From contig VIIQ02000148.1 of the NCBI GenBank assembly GCA_007449985.2, forward strand, positions 183,749 through 247,748: a stretch of DNA of 64,000 nt. Direction: 5' to 3'. A program made the position numbers and the translations under genes. Source of the stretch: Desmodesmus armatus. Lineage: Eukaryota > Chlorophyta > Chlorophyceae > Sphaeropleales > Scenedesmaceae. The notes under the pieces were generated by a model. The model was given only the letters and a program-made list of their open reading frames with translations, was not told the origin of the DNA and ran no database searches. Below, piece after piece: positions 36,701-47,293 of the stretch; the stretch's first letter is position 1, and every line of letters begins with the position of its first letter.

Positions 36701-38895
36701 TAGCACAAAGCATGCAGGGCCGGCACCCCCCCCGCCGCTGCCTTCAGGCACCACACACTGCTGCATTGCCCAAGTTTGAGGGAACACCCACCTCCCCTGG
36801 GTGCACGATGGTCTTGACCTCATGTATGTAGGGGCAGCGGCCATTCTCCGCCCAGGTGCTCACGATCTCGCTGGACGCCACACGCTCCTGCAGACCGACA
36901 AAACCCCACAATGCGTTACAGTACATCGGCACAGAGTCCCAGCGTCAACGTGGCTCCATGCCCCCATGACACATGTTGCACAAACCCCAACAAGAGGCAC
37001 CTTGCAAGGCTCATTGCGAGCTTGTCACTAAGCAGTTGTGTTACAACCTCAAGTACTGTTTTCTGGACGGCCTCACACCGTGTAAACTGAAAAATGATGC
37101 TCCCTTGGCGCTCATGCTGTTTGTCAGTCCCTAACAGCCGGGGTTTTGAGGGCTGCAACAAATTTGCTCACTGGTAGAAGGCGTGCGATGGCCTTTTACG
37201 TGCTTTGTTTTGGCCCTTGGTATGAATGACACGCCCTTCAGCCTTGCCATGCCAATTCAGTCCATGCATTTCCAATACCAATACCAATATTGCAGGGGGT
37301 TAACCCTCTTCCCCGGCACTAGCCAGCGAGCAGATCTGCTCATGGGGGCTTTCACACATATTGGCACCCTTCCTCTTCGCATTCGAGTGGGTGATAGAGA
37401 TCACCCGCACACGTCGATTCCGGTACCCAATAAGCCCCGGGGTGGGGCTTATTTCAAACACTCCTGGCCCCTGACATGACCAAGCCTCACCTTGAGGAGT
37501 TCTGCATCACACACCACCAGCTTTGGAGGCTCACCATCAGCTTCCTCTGGGTTTGTCTGAAGCATCAACAATCACAACAACAACAGCACACAACACAACA
37601 CCAGTTCACATGTGGTTGTGCAACAATGGCAATTGCATCTCCTCTATTTATCATCGGGCCTTGCTGGCACGGCCATCACAGTCCTCATAGCTGGGGAACG
37701 CGGCCCCACTGCTGCTGGTAATTGCGTAAGTATGGAGCATGCTGCTACTGCTGGTGCTGTTGGTGCCGTTGCTGCTGCTATTGATGCCGCTGCTAGTGCT
37801 AGTGCCGTTGCTAGTGCGGGTGCTGCCACTGATGCCGCTGCTGCTGAATGTGCTGCTGCATGTAGTGTGCAGCAGTTTCAGCATCACCTGTTCAGACAGG
37901 TAGATCCTCTGCCTGGTCTTATACAAGGAGTCCTCCAGGAGAGGCCCCCACCTGCAACAACGGAGCATGAAAACAAAATTCTGAAAAACATAGTGTATGG
38001 GGAACGGCCAGTGAGCTACAGTGGCATTGTTGATGACCAACTTAGCTGCATTATAAGTAGGGTATGGCCTGCACGCATCCCTGGGAAATAAGTCCGAGCA
38101 GGTCCCTCAAGCTTGTTGTACTAGTATGATGACTACTGCACAGCTGCCGGAAGTACAATTACTACATTACAGGTGCTGGGAGTTATAAAACTGATGTGCA
38201 TCTGATGTGAGTTGACTGCATGCTGCTTGAAGCACACCCTTTAATGCAGACAGTGATGACAAGCTCCAAGGCTGCCCCGTGTGTTTCCAAAGTGACAGTA
38301 TTTTAGCGTAAACAATGACAGTCTCAGTAGGCACCTACAAATAGGTACGTGTGATGGCCTGCTGCTGCCACTTCCGTTTGATAACACACGCATTTATTGC
38401 AAGAGGGACTCCACCCTAGAAATGCAACTTTGCATACTTCGAAATGAGCTGGCCAGCACTCCCCAAGTAATTGCCAACTCCCCCCCTTCCCCCCCCCCTG
38501 CTGGACCCCGCACTTCTGCTTCGAGGCACAATCACTGGCAGCAAGGCATGTCTGTCACATTGCTTTGCCTTTTGACGGTCAACACCATGCAAGGCAATGC
38601 CATCATGGTTGCTATCACACCCCCAGCTGACGTATGTTATGTTGCATGTTACAACTGCTGTATCGGGTGTCAGGCTGGCATTGCATATCTGGAGAGTGGC
38701 GGCAGACGAGACTGTTGGCTGCCAACACTGCCATGCACTACGTGCTTGCAGGGCAACACCAGCAGCACACAGTGACTGCACCCACCTGCAGGCTTGCGAC
38801 GGCCAGGTCAGCTTGTGGTTCATGAACCAGTCATACAGCAGCGGCAACAGCTGCGTCTTCCACGCCCGCCACTGGCTGCTGGTCAGGTCGGCCAT
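29040..38895 (-). CDS. MSI4: FVE/MSI4-type WD40 histone-binding protein, 557 aa, 13 exons
   Basis: Minus-strand exons: 38895-38786, 37951-37888, 37556-37491, 36887-36792, 36455-36342, 35975-35867, 35259-35109, 34781-34688, 33397-33274, 32923-32778, 31253-31071, 30820-30594 and 29229-29040. All are GT-AG and phases sum to 557 codons plus TAG. The N-terminus has the histone-H4-binding helix of the RBBP4/MSI family (LLPLLYDWFMNHKLTWPS, then RWGP and RIYLSEQ). Blades follow with VKTIVHPGEVNKIRELPQ, THTDAPELYVWNT, GGTDKLVLLWDLKD, GHTDTVEDVVFQPG, VHCVDWSG, DGSLKVWDRRKL, SGGEDNLVAVWSLDR and GGTLQVWRITDMLYMPEQEA. Block order and wording match plant FVE/MSI4 rather than MSI1. Such proteins bring histone deacetylase or Polycomb complexes to nucleosomes in the nucleus. 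An acidic insert precedes the last blade. The region 29.5-32.4 kb holds extra partial copies of exons 11 and 12. Confidence 0.95.
29520..30550 (-). repeat. Tandem partial copies of WD40 exon 12 and flanking DNA
   Basis: Downstream of the true exon 12 (30594-30820), its 3' part with donor recurs at about 30366-30520 (long copy, coding the same GGTLQVWRITDMLYMPEQEA block), 30089-30120 (short) and 29773-29793 (very short). Each is followed by a GTGAG donor. Copies are separated by C-rich DNA and by the shared sequence CTTCACACACTCAGTA. A second shared block, with TGTTGTACCAATGCA, is at about 29525-29700 and 30128-30290. Confidence 0.9.
31311..32350 (-). repeat. Three extra copies of the WD40 exon 11 acceptor region
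   Basis: The 5' end of exon 11 (acceptor, then GVLASGGEDN) recurs at about 31311-31350, 32175-32223 and 32308-32350 in the preceding intron. The first two keep an AG acceptor and an open frame (GVLASGRDDN and GVLASGGEDD); the third is diverged. The LINE fragment at 31.4-32.1 kb lies between them. Confidence 0.85.
31421..32130 (+). mobile_element. 5'-truncated LINE fragment (3' end) in an intron of the WD40 gene
   Basis: The plus frame codes RPEDLQHFIWECPAYDHIRD, the His/Cys motif typical of the C-terminal zinc region of non-LTR retrotransposon ORFs, and continues to TGA near 31837. A 3' UTR ends with GTGAAAGTATCTACTTGTAA and a C/A run. Its orientation is opposite to the host gene. The same terminal sequence recurs at 36.5 kb and 43.1 kb. 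Confidence 0.7.
33719..33795. repeat. (TAC)n microsatellite
   Basis: About 22 units of TAC with few interruptions, in the intron between exons 34688-34781 and 33274-33397 of the WD40 gene. Confidence 0.95.
36495..36580 (+). mobile_element. LINE 3'-end fragment (dispersed repeat copy)
   Basis: It matches the 3' tail of the element at 31.4-32.1 kb: GAGAGTACCGCT, then CTGAAAGCATCCACCTGTAA. It lies in an intron of the WD40 gene in the same plus orientation. Confidence 0.65.
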
Positions 38896-39483
38896 GGCTG
38901 CTGCTGCTGCTGCCCTGGCCCCTCAGACCGGGTCCGGTTATCAACTAAAGCTATGCTGGCCGTAGGAAGCACCCATCAGGTGTGCCACTGTGCCAGAGGC
39001 ACGAACAAAACCACCACCCTGCCCCACAGTTGACACAACTTGCTGCTCAATCGCGATGGTGGCCCTTGAAGCGGGCTCACAACAACACCGTTGAGTTCAA
39101 AAGCGCTCCTGCGAAGCCTGAGGATGATGCAGGATACGGCGAGTACGCAAATGTGGTCTCTTGATCAAACTCAAGGGAAAAATCAGACTGTCGTTGAAGC
39201 CCATGAACGGCAGCCATGCCATATAGTTCCTTTTAAATTATCAGACGCTGCGGAGGCATTTCCCCGGAGCGTTGTTAATAGATGCCAACTGCTACTCAAA
39301 AAAGTGTGTTAAACAGTCTGCTCTTACATTGCAACAAGCATCCATAGATACTTTCATGCACCGTTGGATCAGTGTCTCTCGCTCCTGTTGGGGACTCGCG
39401 AACCTATCTTGTTTGAAGTGATCTGCTGTTCAGATGCTGACATATCATGCCTGTCCTCAACCTGTTTGACAGCCCCAGCGATC
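38896..39483. promoter_or_regulatory. Divergent promoter between the WD40 and SUMO-protease genes
   Basis: The start codons at 38895 (minus) and 39484 (plus) are 589 bases apart, head to head. An in-frame ATG at 39364 exists upstream of the chosen SUMO-protease start. No core element was identified. Confidence 0.5.
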
Positions 39484-42400
39484 ATGGGCTTCACTGACAT
39501 CTTCAGTGCTACGCTCAAGAGTTTTGGACTAGGTAAACGCAAGACAGAGGAAGAAGAACCTCTAGAGCAGTCCCCTGCCAAGAAGTCAAGGGCAGCAGGG
39601 CACCAACAGCAGGGCATGCCCAACGGCCAGAGCAGCTATGCCACGCAGTTGAACTCGGATGAACCAGCAGACCATGAGACAGTAGGCAACGCCAGCGCAG
39701 CAGCAGCGGCCGGCCAACAGGCTGCCAGGCTGTCGCAACAGCAACAGCGCCTGCCCCTACAGTTGCCAGCACATGCTGCAGGCAGAGGCACCCAACAGCA
39801 GCAGCACCTGCAGCAGCAGCAAGCACAGCACGCGACCAGCACACAGCTCTTTGGCTCGCTACCAGGCTTCAGCGGTGCTGTGCGTGCAGGAGGGTACGAG
39901 CAGGTCAGGAACACCCTGGCACAGCCCCCAACAGCATCACAGCAGCAGCGTACAGCACACGGTGCTTACAACAAGCCTGTCAGGCGCATGCCCATGGTGT
40001 CCCAGCAGGTGGGTCAAGCCTTTTTGAATGCCCATGCGCATGCTGCCAGGACACCCCAGCACGAGATGAGCAGGCAAACTGCTGTCTGCATTGATCCTGG
40101 GTCTGAAAGTGTCACGTAAGCATGCAAAAAGGGTGAATATCACTCGGGGGAACAGGACAGCGTGAAGCATCCCACCAAGCTGCCAAATGGCTCAGTCCAT
40201 GTGTCAGCACCACATGCAGCATGCAGCAACGGTCCACATGCAACCCCTGTGGGCGGATTGGCTCCCTGCCTCAGGCAGGGGCCTACATCGCCCTCAAGTC
40301 TTCTAGTATGTGAATGCCCCTGCTCCATGCGACCCCACCTGCACTATCCCACCCAGGTGATGGCTGGTAACAGCAGGGGCCCTGCACCCACACCAACACG
40401 CCAGTGGTTTGGCAGGATGGCAGACAGCAGCCAGCAGTCCCCGGCCATGTTCCGCATCAGCCCGCTGACAGGCCCAGAGCGCCCCCGTGGCAGGCAGCTG
40501 GGCAGCTACGGCAGCATGGGCCCTCCGCCACAGCAACACCAGCCGCAGCAGCAACTGCTGCAGCACCAGCAGCGCCGGCCGTATGCTGGGAGGCAAGCAG
40601 CACAGGTGCAGCACACCAGCAGACCCCTCCATGGCTATGGGGCACCAGCAGCAGCAGCAGCAGCAGGAGGTCGGGGAGTAGCAGCAGCAACAGTTGCCGC
40701 AGCAGCGGGGCAAGGCAGGGTGCTGTTGGCGGCTCCTGCAGCAACAGCAGGGCATGCAGCAGCTGGTGCAGCAGCAGCAGATGGGGTGTGGCGTAGGAGT
40801 GCCTCGCCGCCCCTGCAGCAGGTTGCTCAGCGCCTGTTTGGTGCTGACATTGCTGACGACACCGGCGCCACAGCAGCGGCAGCGGCAGCAGGTCCTTCAG
40901 GAGCGGCAGCAGCAGGTCGTGGTGCGGCCACCACAGCAGCAGCAGCTGGCGCAGCAGGTGCTGGTACCAGCCAGCTGACCCCTCCTGCCCGCTTCGATGC
41001 TGCGCTGCACAACACCCTGGCAGAGCTGGGTGCTGCGGCTGCAGTCAACAGGGAGTCTGCCCTTGACCAGAAGGAGGCGGCAGCGCTGGCACGGGCGGCA
41101 AAGGCACAGGCTATGCTGGACAAGGCAATGCAGAGGAGCAAGGTGAGCAGCACTCAACTTTTGACCTGAACAGCCAGCATACTTTTTGTAGCGGTCCATG
41201 CTGCTGCCAGTAAGTGCACTTTGTGAGGGAGCCGGTTGCTCAACTTCACTGTAATGCCTTGGCCATCTTGTCCTGCAAATGTGTGTGGCAAACCCTGCTT
41301 CCTATTGTGCTGGGCAGAACTGCTCCAGCCGATGTTTGAACTGGACGCACATTGTGTTGCCGTCCTCACCTGCGGTGCCTTGCTGTGTCCTGCTTCCACC
41401 CTCTGCAGGAGGCAAAGAAGCACTCCCAGCAGGTGATGCAGCGCATTGACAGCCACCTGCTGGCCCAGACCAGCCCCGACTACAGGGCCAACCCCGCCGC
41501 CCACGAGGCCTGGCAGCAGCTGCAGGAGGCAACCATCCAGCACAACCTGCAGCGACAGCTGCAGGAGCAGCAGCGCCTTCAGGAGATGCAGCAGCAGCGG
41601 CAGCAGGCCGCCGAGCGCATCGCAAAGCAGCACGCAGCAGCGGCGGCAGCGCTGCCGCGGCTGCCGGCGCTGCCAGCCTGGCAGCGGCGGCCGCAGCAGC
41701 AGCAGCAGCAGGAGGAGGAGGGTGGTGATGATGACGAGGTGGTGATTGTGTCGAGTGATGAGGAGGAGGGGGGCAGCAACCAGGAGCAGTACCCTGACGA
41801 GGTATGCGGGGGTGGTTCAGGGTTTATGGCTCAAGGGGTTGACCCAGCACAGAAGGCGCATGGGAGGGGGTATGTGCAAAGGGAGAGGCGCTGGTGCTGC
41901 GCTTAGCCATCCAGGAGATACCTGGACGCCAGTTCATCAGCAGCTGTGTGTGTACAACAACGACAAGAGTAGGAGCATGAGGCTGGTTGGCACAGGACAG
42001 CACATTCAATGAGCATCACTACTGGCAAAGCCCTTGACGTGCTTCATCGCATTCCTCCAGCACTGGGTGAGCAGGAGGCTTGGTGCAACAAGCAGGAGGC
42101 TTTGTTGTATGCCCCACCTGACTGCATGCGTGACATTGCATGTATGTGCCCCCCCCCCCCCCGCCGTACCCTTTTTAATCACGTCACAACAGGCTGAGGG
42201 TGTTGTTGGCAGTGAGGAGGGCAGTGAGTATGAGTCAGAGCAGGAGGCTGAGAGTGAGAGTGAGGAGGCCGAGGCGGCAGCAGCTGAGCTGGGGGCGCTC
42301 GGCATCAGTGCATGGCTGGGTGAGTGCTGCTGGCCAGCTTGTATGCTCCGGTGATGCACAGCGCTGCATGTTGAGGAGGCTGGGGATTTGTCTCTGACTG

Positions 42401-45327
42401 AATACATGCACACACTGTTGCAGCGCCCACAGCAGCAAAGCAATGAGGTTGCTGCGAACCGTGCTGATATGGTACAAAGGCACGCTGCACAGACTGTAGG
42501 TTGTTTCCAGCCAAGGTATTGCTGCAATGCCGCGTCTCTGAAGGTTGTTTAGTGAGTTACTGACATGTCTCCGTCTGCACGTTCCTTGTCATGCAGCCCC
42601 GCGCGCCAACTGGAGCTGCACGCAGCAGCAGATGAGCCGCTACACTGCGGTCACCCAGGGTGAGGCTTGGCAAGTGGCTCAGTAACACAGGCGTCCAACC
42701 ACACGCAGACGTCTGCAGACAGTGTGCACTCAAACACATACATGTCACAGCCCCTAAGCAGCCTGCACAGGTGCAGCACATGTATGCTGTGTTCTTGTTC
42801 ACTGCCATTGGTTGTCAGATGTTGTCACTTCAGCGGACATGTTGGTGACAACACAACCTGACGGGTTGCCCAGTCTTGATTGACTTCTGGGGCTAACCTT
42901 GCACTGCTGCTCCTGCTGGCAGGTCCTGGCAAGGCTGACGAGGTGCTGGTGTCTCACGCCCGCTCCAACCTAGACCTGACCCGCTATGACCTGTCCACAC
43001 TCAAGCCCATGGAGTGGCTGAATGACGAGTGCATGAACATGTACATGGCACTGCTGCAGGTGAGGCTGCATGTGAATGTGCATGTACATGTCCATGGATA
43101 GCGCTGCTGCAGGTGTTGTCTGTAGGATAGAGGTCCGGCCCAGCGGTGAAAGTATCCACTTGCACCCCCCCCCCCCTATGTGCTTCTGCACAAGTCAGTT
43201 CTGCAATGGCAGGCAGCGTATTTTCAGCGGCATGTTGCCTCACAGCGTATTATGCTGTTGAAGCAGCATGGCAGCACATTCTAGCAAGCAACGGTTGGCA
43301 TCACATGCTTTGCATGCGGCATGCCGAGGCAACGTTTCATAGTGAAACACACAATTCACTGTTTGTGTATGAAAATGGTTCAATAGCTCTGCAGTCATAT
43401 GTCAAACCACCATGCTATGCGTTGCTCTCATGCTGTGCTGTGCTATGCATGCATGCAGGACCGGGACGCAGCGCTGCGTGGCATTGGTGGCCTGTCCTGC
43501 CACTTCTTCAACACCTTTTTCCTGAACAAGCTGTATGTGGATGCCAAGGAGTACAACTACAAAAACGTGAGCAGGCAGCGTTGTAATAAGATTGCAGAGG
43601 CTGAAGCTGTTGTGAGCATGCAGCGGTCATGATGGGTGCATGGCATACTGGTTTGATGGGTCCCTTTTGGTTGCGTAATGGTAGTCAATGTTGTGATGAT
43701 GTGTATGGACGCCCTTGTGGGTTTGGTTTCACAAGCGGACGATGTGTGCAGCAGAGTTGCAGGCTGTTCCTTGCCCCACTCCCTGTCCCTCACCTATCTA
43801 TCACATGTGCATGACCTCTGTGTGTCAGCCACGCTTCACCTGTCAACTGCCACATCACGTGATTATCCTGTGGTGGCTGCGTGGTGCAGGTGCGGCGGTG
43901 GACCCTGCCAGGCAAGCTCAAGGCAGCGGGGTTGGCAGTGGACTGCGTGCTCAAGTAAGTGCAGCGTGTACTGTATGCATCACAGCACAGCACTGGTGTG
44001 GGAGCAGAGCCGCATGCCATGATGCAGCTGGAGGCTGATGGGGTCCCCTGCTTTTTAGCCTTGCACTGTGTGCGTCTTGCAGCAACTGGCGACGTGAAAA
44101 TGTTGTCCCTCAACATCTTGTGTGGCTTCAAATTGGGATCATGTGTCAGAGGGCTGCTGTCAACTGACAAAGTTTGCATCGACAGCTTCCGACCAAGCAG
44201 TTGGCATTTCCACAGGAGCATCTGACTACCATAGCATTCCCGCTTGACCCAGTCTGCCCTGTATGTGCGCCGCTCTGTGTGTGCAGGTGTGACCGTGTGA
44301 TCATCCCTGTGCACGAGGGCAACCACTGGACTGCGCTGATGGTTGACGTCAAGGCGCAGCGCCTGGTGTTCTTTGACAGTCTGATGGGGGAGAACAGGCG
44401 CGCGGTCAGTGAGGTCAAGCACTGGGTGTGTGACGAGGCAAAGGTGGGTCAGCACTCAGCTCGACTGATTTGGCCAGAGATGTTGAAGTGGTGATGGAAG
44501 AGGGCAGTATGATGGCCTAGAGTGGGGGGCTGGAGCAGGGGTGGGGTTCAAAGCCGTTGGTTTGACACAGCGAGGACTGCAAAGAGGAACAAGGTGGGCG
44601 TTCCTGCAATCAATTTATGTAGCACATCGTCTCCAGTTGGGCATCTTGAAGGTAGACAAGCGCTGGGTGTGCGAGAGGCAAAGGTGCGGATGATGCCATG
44701 GCATGGCTGGACTGGCGATCAATGGGGGTGGAGGAGGGCAGCATGATAGCGTAGGGAGGGGGAGGCACGCGGGTGCGAGAGGGGATTTGAGAGGGCCGTG
44801 AGGAGGTGTAAGTTGGGTCTGTGGGGCCTAATTCTTGTAGGGCAGTGTCTGGAGGAGCTCCAGTTGCATATTGCAAAGGTTGACCCCGTCAGCTTGACGG
44901 GGTGGTGTACATGTACAGAGAGTACACACAACTCCATTGATGCCCCTCCCTGCTGTCCCCAATGCCTCCTGCTCGGCATGCTGAGCGGTGTTCCTCCTTC
45001 AACACACATGCAGCACACACTCTGCTACCAAACTGCACTGTGCTGACACCCCCCCCCCATCACCACCACCACCCCCCTTGCACCCTGCAGGACAAGCTGA
45101 AGGCTGACTGGGACATGAGCAGCTGGCAGGAGGTGTACCCACGCGACATACCCCGCCAGGCCAATGGCGTGGACTGCGGGGTGTTCGCCCTCATGTTCTG
45201 CAACCGCATGGGCCTGCGGGGCGGAGCCTTCGACTTCAGGCAGGAGGACATCAGCGTCAACGTACGGGTCGCCATCACACACGATTTGCTGGAGGGCAAG
45301 ATACACCTGTCTGGCAAGCGCAGCTAG
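39484..45327 (+). CDS. ULP1: ULP1-type SUMO protease (C48), ~865 aa, 10 exons
   Basis: Exons 39484-40008, 40357-41142, 41409-41801, 42193-42319, 42597-42659, 42923-43059, 43459-43566, 43890-43954, 44287-44443 and 45091-45327 join in phase. The C-terminal ~220 residues are a C48 cysteine protease: LKPMEWLNDECMNMYMALLQ, FFNTFFLNKLY, VIIPVHEGNHWTALMVD (catalytic His), LVFFDSLMG (catalytic Asp) and RQANGVDCGVFALMFCNRM (oxyanion Gln and nucleophile Cys). The catalytic set is intact. The family matures SUMO and removes it from substrates, usually in the nucleus or at nuclear pores. The long N-terminus is Gln/Ala-rich, with a basic cluster (KKSRAAG), a coiled-coil-like Gln/Glu helix near residues 440-500 and acidic patches (DDDEVVIVSSDEEE). 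I chose ATG 39484 (MGFTDIFSATLKSFGLGKRK); 39364 would add 40 residues. Confidence 0.94.
43115..43180 (+). mobile_element. LINE 3'-end fragment in a ULP1 intron
   Basis: GGTGAAAGTATCCACTTG followed by a C run matches the 3' tail at 32.1 kb. It lies in the intron after exon 42923-43059. Confidence 0.6.
44430..44770 (+). repeat. Partial duplication of ULP1 exon end and intron
   Basis: The exon end coding VKHWVCDEAK (to 44443) and following intron DNA recur in diverged form at about 44652-44765: GACAAGCGCTGGGTGTGCGA and GGAGGGCAGCATGATAGCGT match CAAGCACTGGGTGTGTGA and GAGGGCAGTATGATGGCCT. The copy has no matching donor. Confidence 0.6.
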
Positions 45328-46009
45328 CCCGCTGAGTTGTAGCGGCTGTAGCAGCAGAAGCGGCAGTTATGATGTGAGCTGCTGCAGCAGTAGCAGCATC
45401 TCATCCTGCAGAGTGGCCAAATGCAGCTGGACAGCAAGCACAATAGGCAGGTGGATATGGCTGTAGCAGCAAGTGTGAATGGTTGCGTAGCACTGGCTCC
45501 TGCTGGACGGCAGGAACAGCTCACTGGTGATTGCAGCTGTGTGGTGTGCAGCTGACGGGGTGGTGTTGCACGGCCACAGGAGGAAGGGATACTGGATTTG
45601 TCAAGGGAAAGTGATGCATTGAGGGTGGCTTCAGCAGCACCAGCATTGGCAGCAGCAGCGATGGTGAGGAAGAATACCAGCAGCCAGTTGGGTGCTAGTA
45701 AAGGCCGCTATACCTAGTTTTCTGGGTTTGAGTGGGCCGCCTTGCTGGCTGGCCCTGTTTGTTGTGTTGTAAGAAACACTGCACTTGTTTGAGCAAACTG
45801 GGCAGTTTGAACATATTATGCGTATGATTGTGGCCATGATGACATGCCTGTCTCAGTGCCATGTGGCAGGGCTACATCGACCTGGCTGGGAGGGGCGAAG
45901 TTTCAGCACACTTGGTCCCTGTGGTCACCCACTTTGTGCTGTGTTCCTGAGCTGTCAACAGCAACGCTGGCAGGTTGGGGTTCTGCGTGTGTGATCTGGC
46001 ACCTTTGTA
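45328..46009. other. ULP1 3' UTR and intergenic DNA
   Basis: CAG-rich sequence without a supported ORF. A TGTAA at 45778-45782, about 450 bases after the stop, is a candidate poly(A) signal for ULP1. Confidence 0.4.
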
Positions 46010-47293
46010 TTGAGCAGCACAGGGCTTGTGATACTGCTCTCCACACCTTGGACAAAAAGTGTCCTCGGCATTTCTGCCAGCAACCAGTTGACAAAATTGG
46101 TCGCGCGCTTCAACTCCGCCAGGGTGTCAGAGGCAGATTTTGTAGCAGGCGGGGGTTGGCAGGGAGCAGATTTTATGCGCCTTTACACCAACATCCCCCA
46201 TACTCCTCTGCTGACTAAATTAGATTGGGTAGTGGACACGGCTTGGGATCGCCATCCAAGCACGCCCGTTTTGTTGGTGTACCGGGACAAGCAAGTGCGG
46301 CACGAGTGGGTGGCGTCCTTTGACCACAAACACTCGGCACAGGGTTACACTTGGGTTGGCACTGGCCTACAGGCCGTGCGGTTGGGAAAACACAAGCAGA
46401 AGGGCGCCTGCTACATGTTTGATAGAGCCGGGGCTAAGGCAGTTTTGCAGCTACTGGTGTGCAACTCTTACGTGCGGCTGGGGGACACTGTGTTTCAGCA
46501 GACTATGGGTATCCCCATGGGTATAAACCCGGCTGTGTACATGGCTAACTAATTCTTGTACTCCTATGAGGTCTCCTTTGCTGAGCGGCTTGCCGGTCTG
46601 GTGGAGGCTCACCCGCCCAATCAGGACGGCGACACTTATGCTGAGGCTTTCTTTGCTGATACCAGCCCGACGCCAACTTGGGTGGGGGCGCATGTACCCC
46701 CACACCGCCTAGGTGACGTGGCCCGTTATGTCTGGCGCTGTTTTCGGTTTACGGCTCGCTTTGTTGACGATTTCACATCCGGTCCCAACCGCTTGTTGCC
46801 GTTCTTGTGGTATGACAGCCAATCTATTGCCGGGGGCGCCATCACTGGCATCTACCCAGGGCCGGAGGTTTTGGAGTTGGCACGGGTGCCAGGGGACATT
46901 TGGGGCTACCCTACCTTGGACATCCGCATTGTGTCACATGTGGTGGACGGACGGGTTTGCAGCACTGCACACTTGTATGACAAACGCCGGGAGTCTTGCT
47001 ATGCTGATATTCCTGTGGTGGGTTACGTTCATGTTGCTAGCGCAGTCTCAGCGCGCGTGGGCCCGAACGTCCTGCACGGGCAGTTGTTTCGTTTCAGCAC
47101 CATCATTATGGACAGGTCTAACTTTGTGGAGGAGGCAGCCCGGTGCATTGTGAACCTGGAAAAGCGCGGGCACGTTCGGTCTTCGTTGTTCAAGGTTCTT
47201 CGTCGGTTTTTGTCCCATCATTTTGACACTTATGGCGACATTTCCGTGGACCCTTTGTGGAATGATGTTGTAGCGGCCGTCCGTGATTCTTGA
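46010..47293 (+). pseudogene. Reverse transcriptase relic, probably Penelope-like
   Basis: One plus frame spans about 428 codons with a single in-frame TAA at about 46551. Seen motifs are FMRLYTNIPHTPLL (motif A-like), QTMGIPMGINPAVYMAN followed, after the stop, by FLYSYE (motif B region), and RFTARFVDDF (motif C, with two Asp). This order and the GIPMG...FLYSYE wording are those of Penelope-like elements. I see no GIY-YIG endonuclease after it; the frame ends at VAAVRDS. The base composition is less CAG-rich than the neighbouring genes, which fits an insertion. The stop makes it non-functional unless read through or mis-sequenced. Family assignment is moderate. Confidence 0.6.

Noticed and set aside
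38422..38965. Plus-strand ORFs over the first exon of the WD40 gene
   Set aside because: They are the reverse shadow of exon 38786-38895 and its flanks; the minus strand carries the recognisable histone-binding helix.
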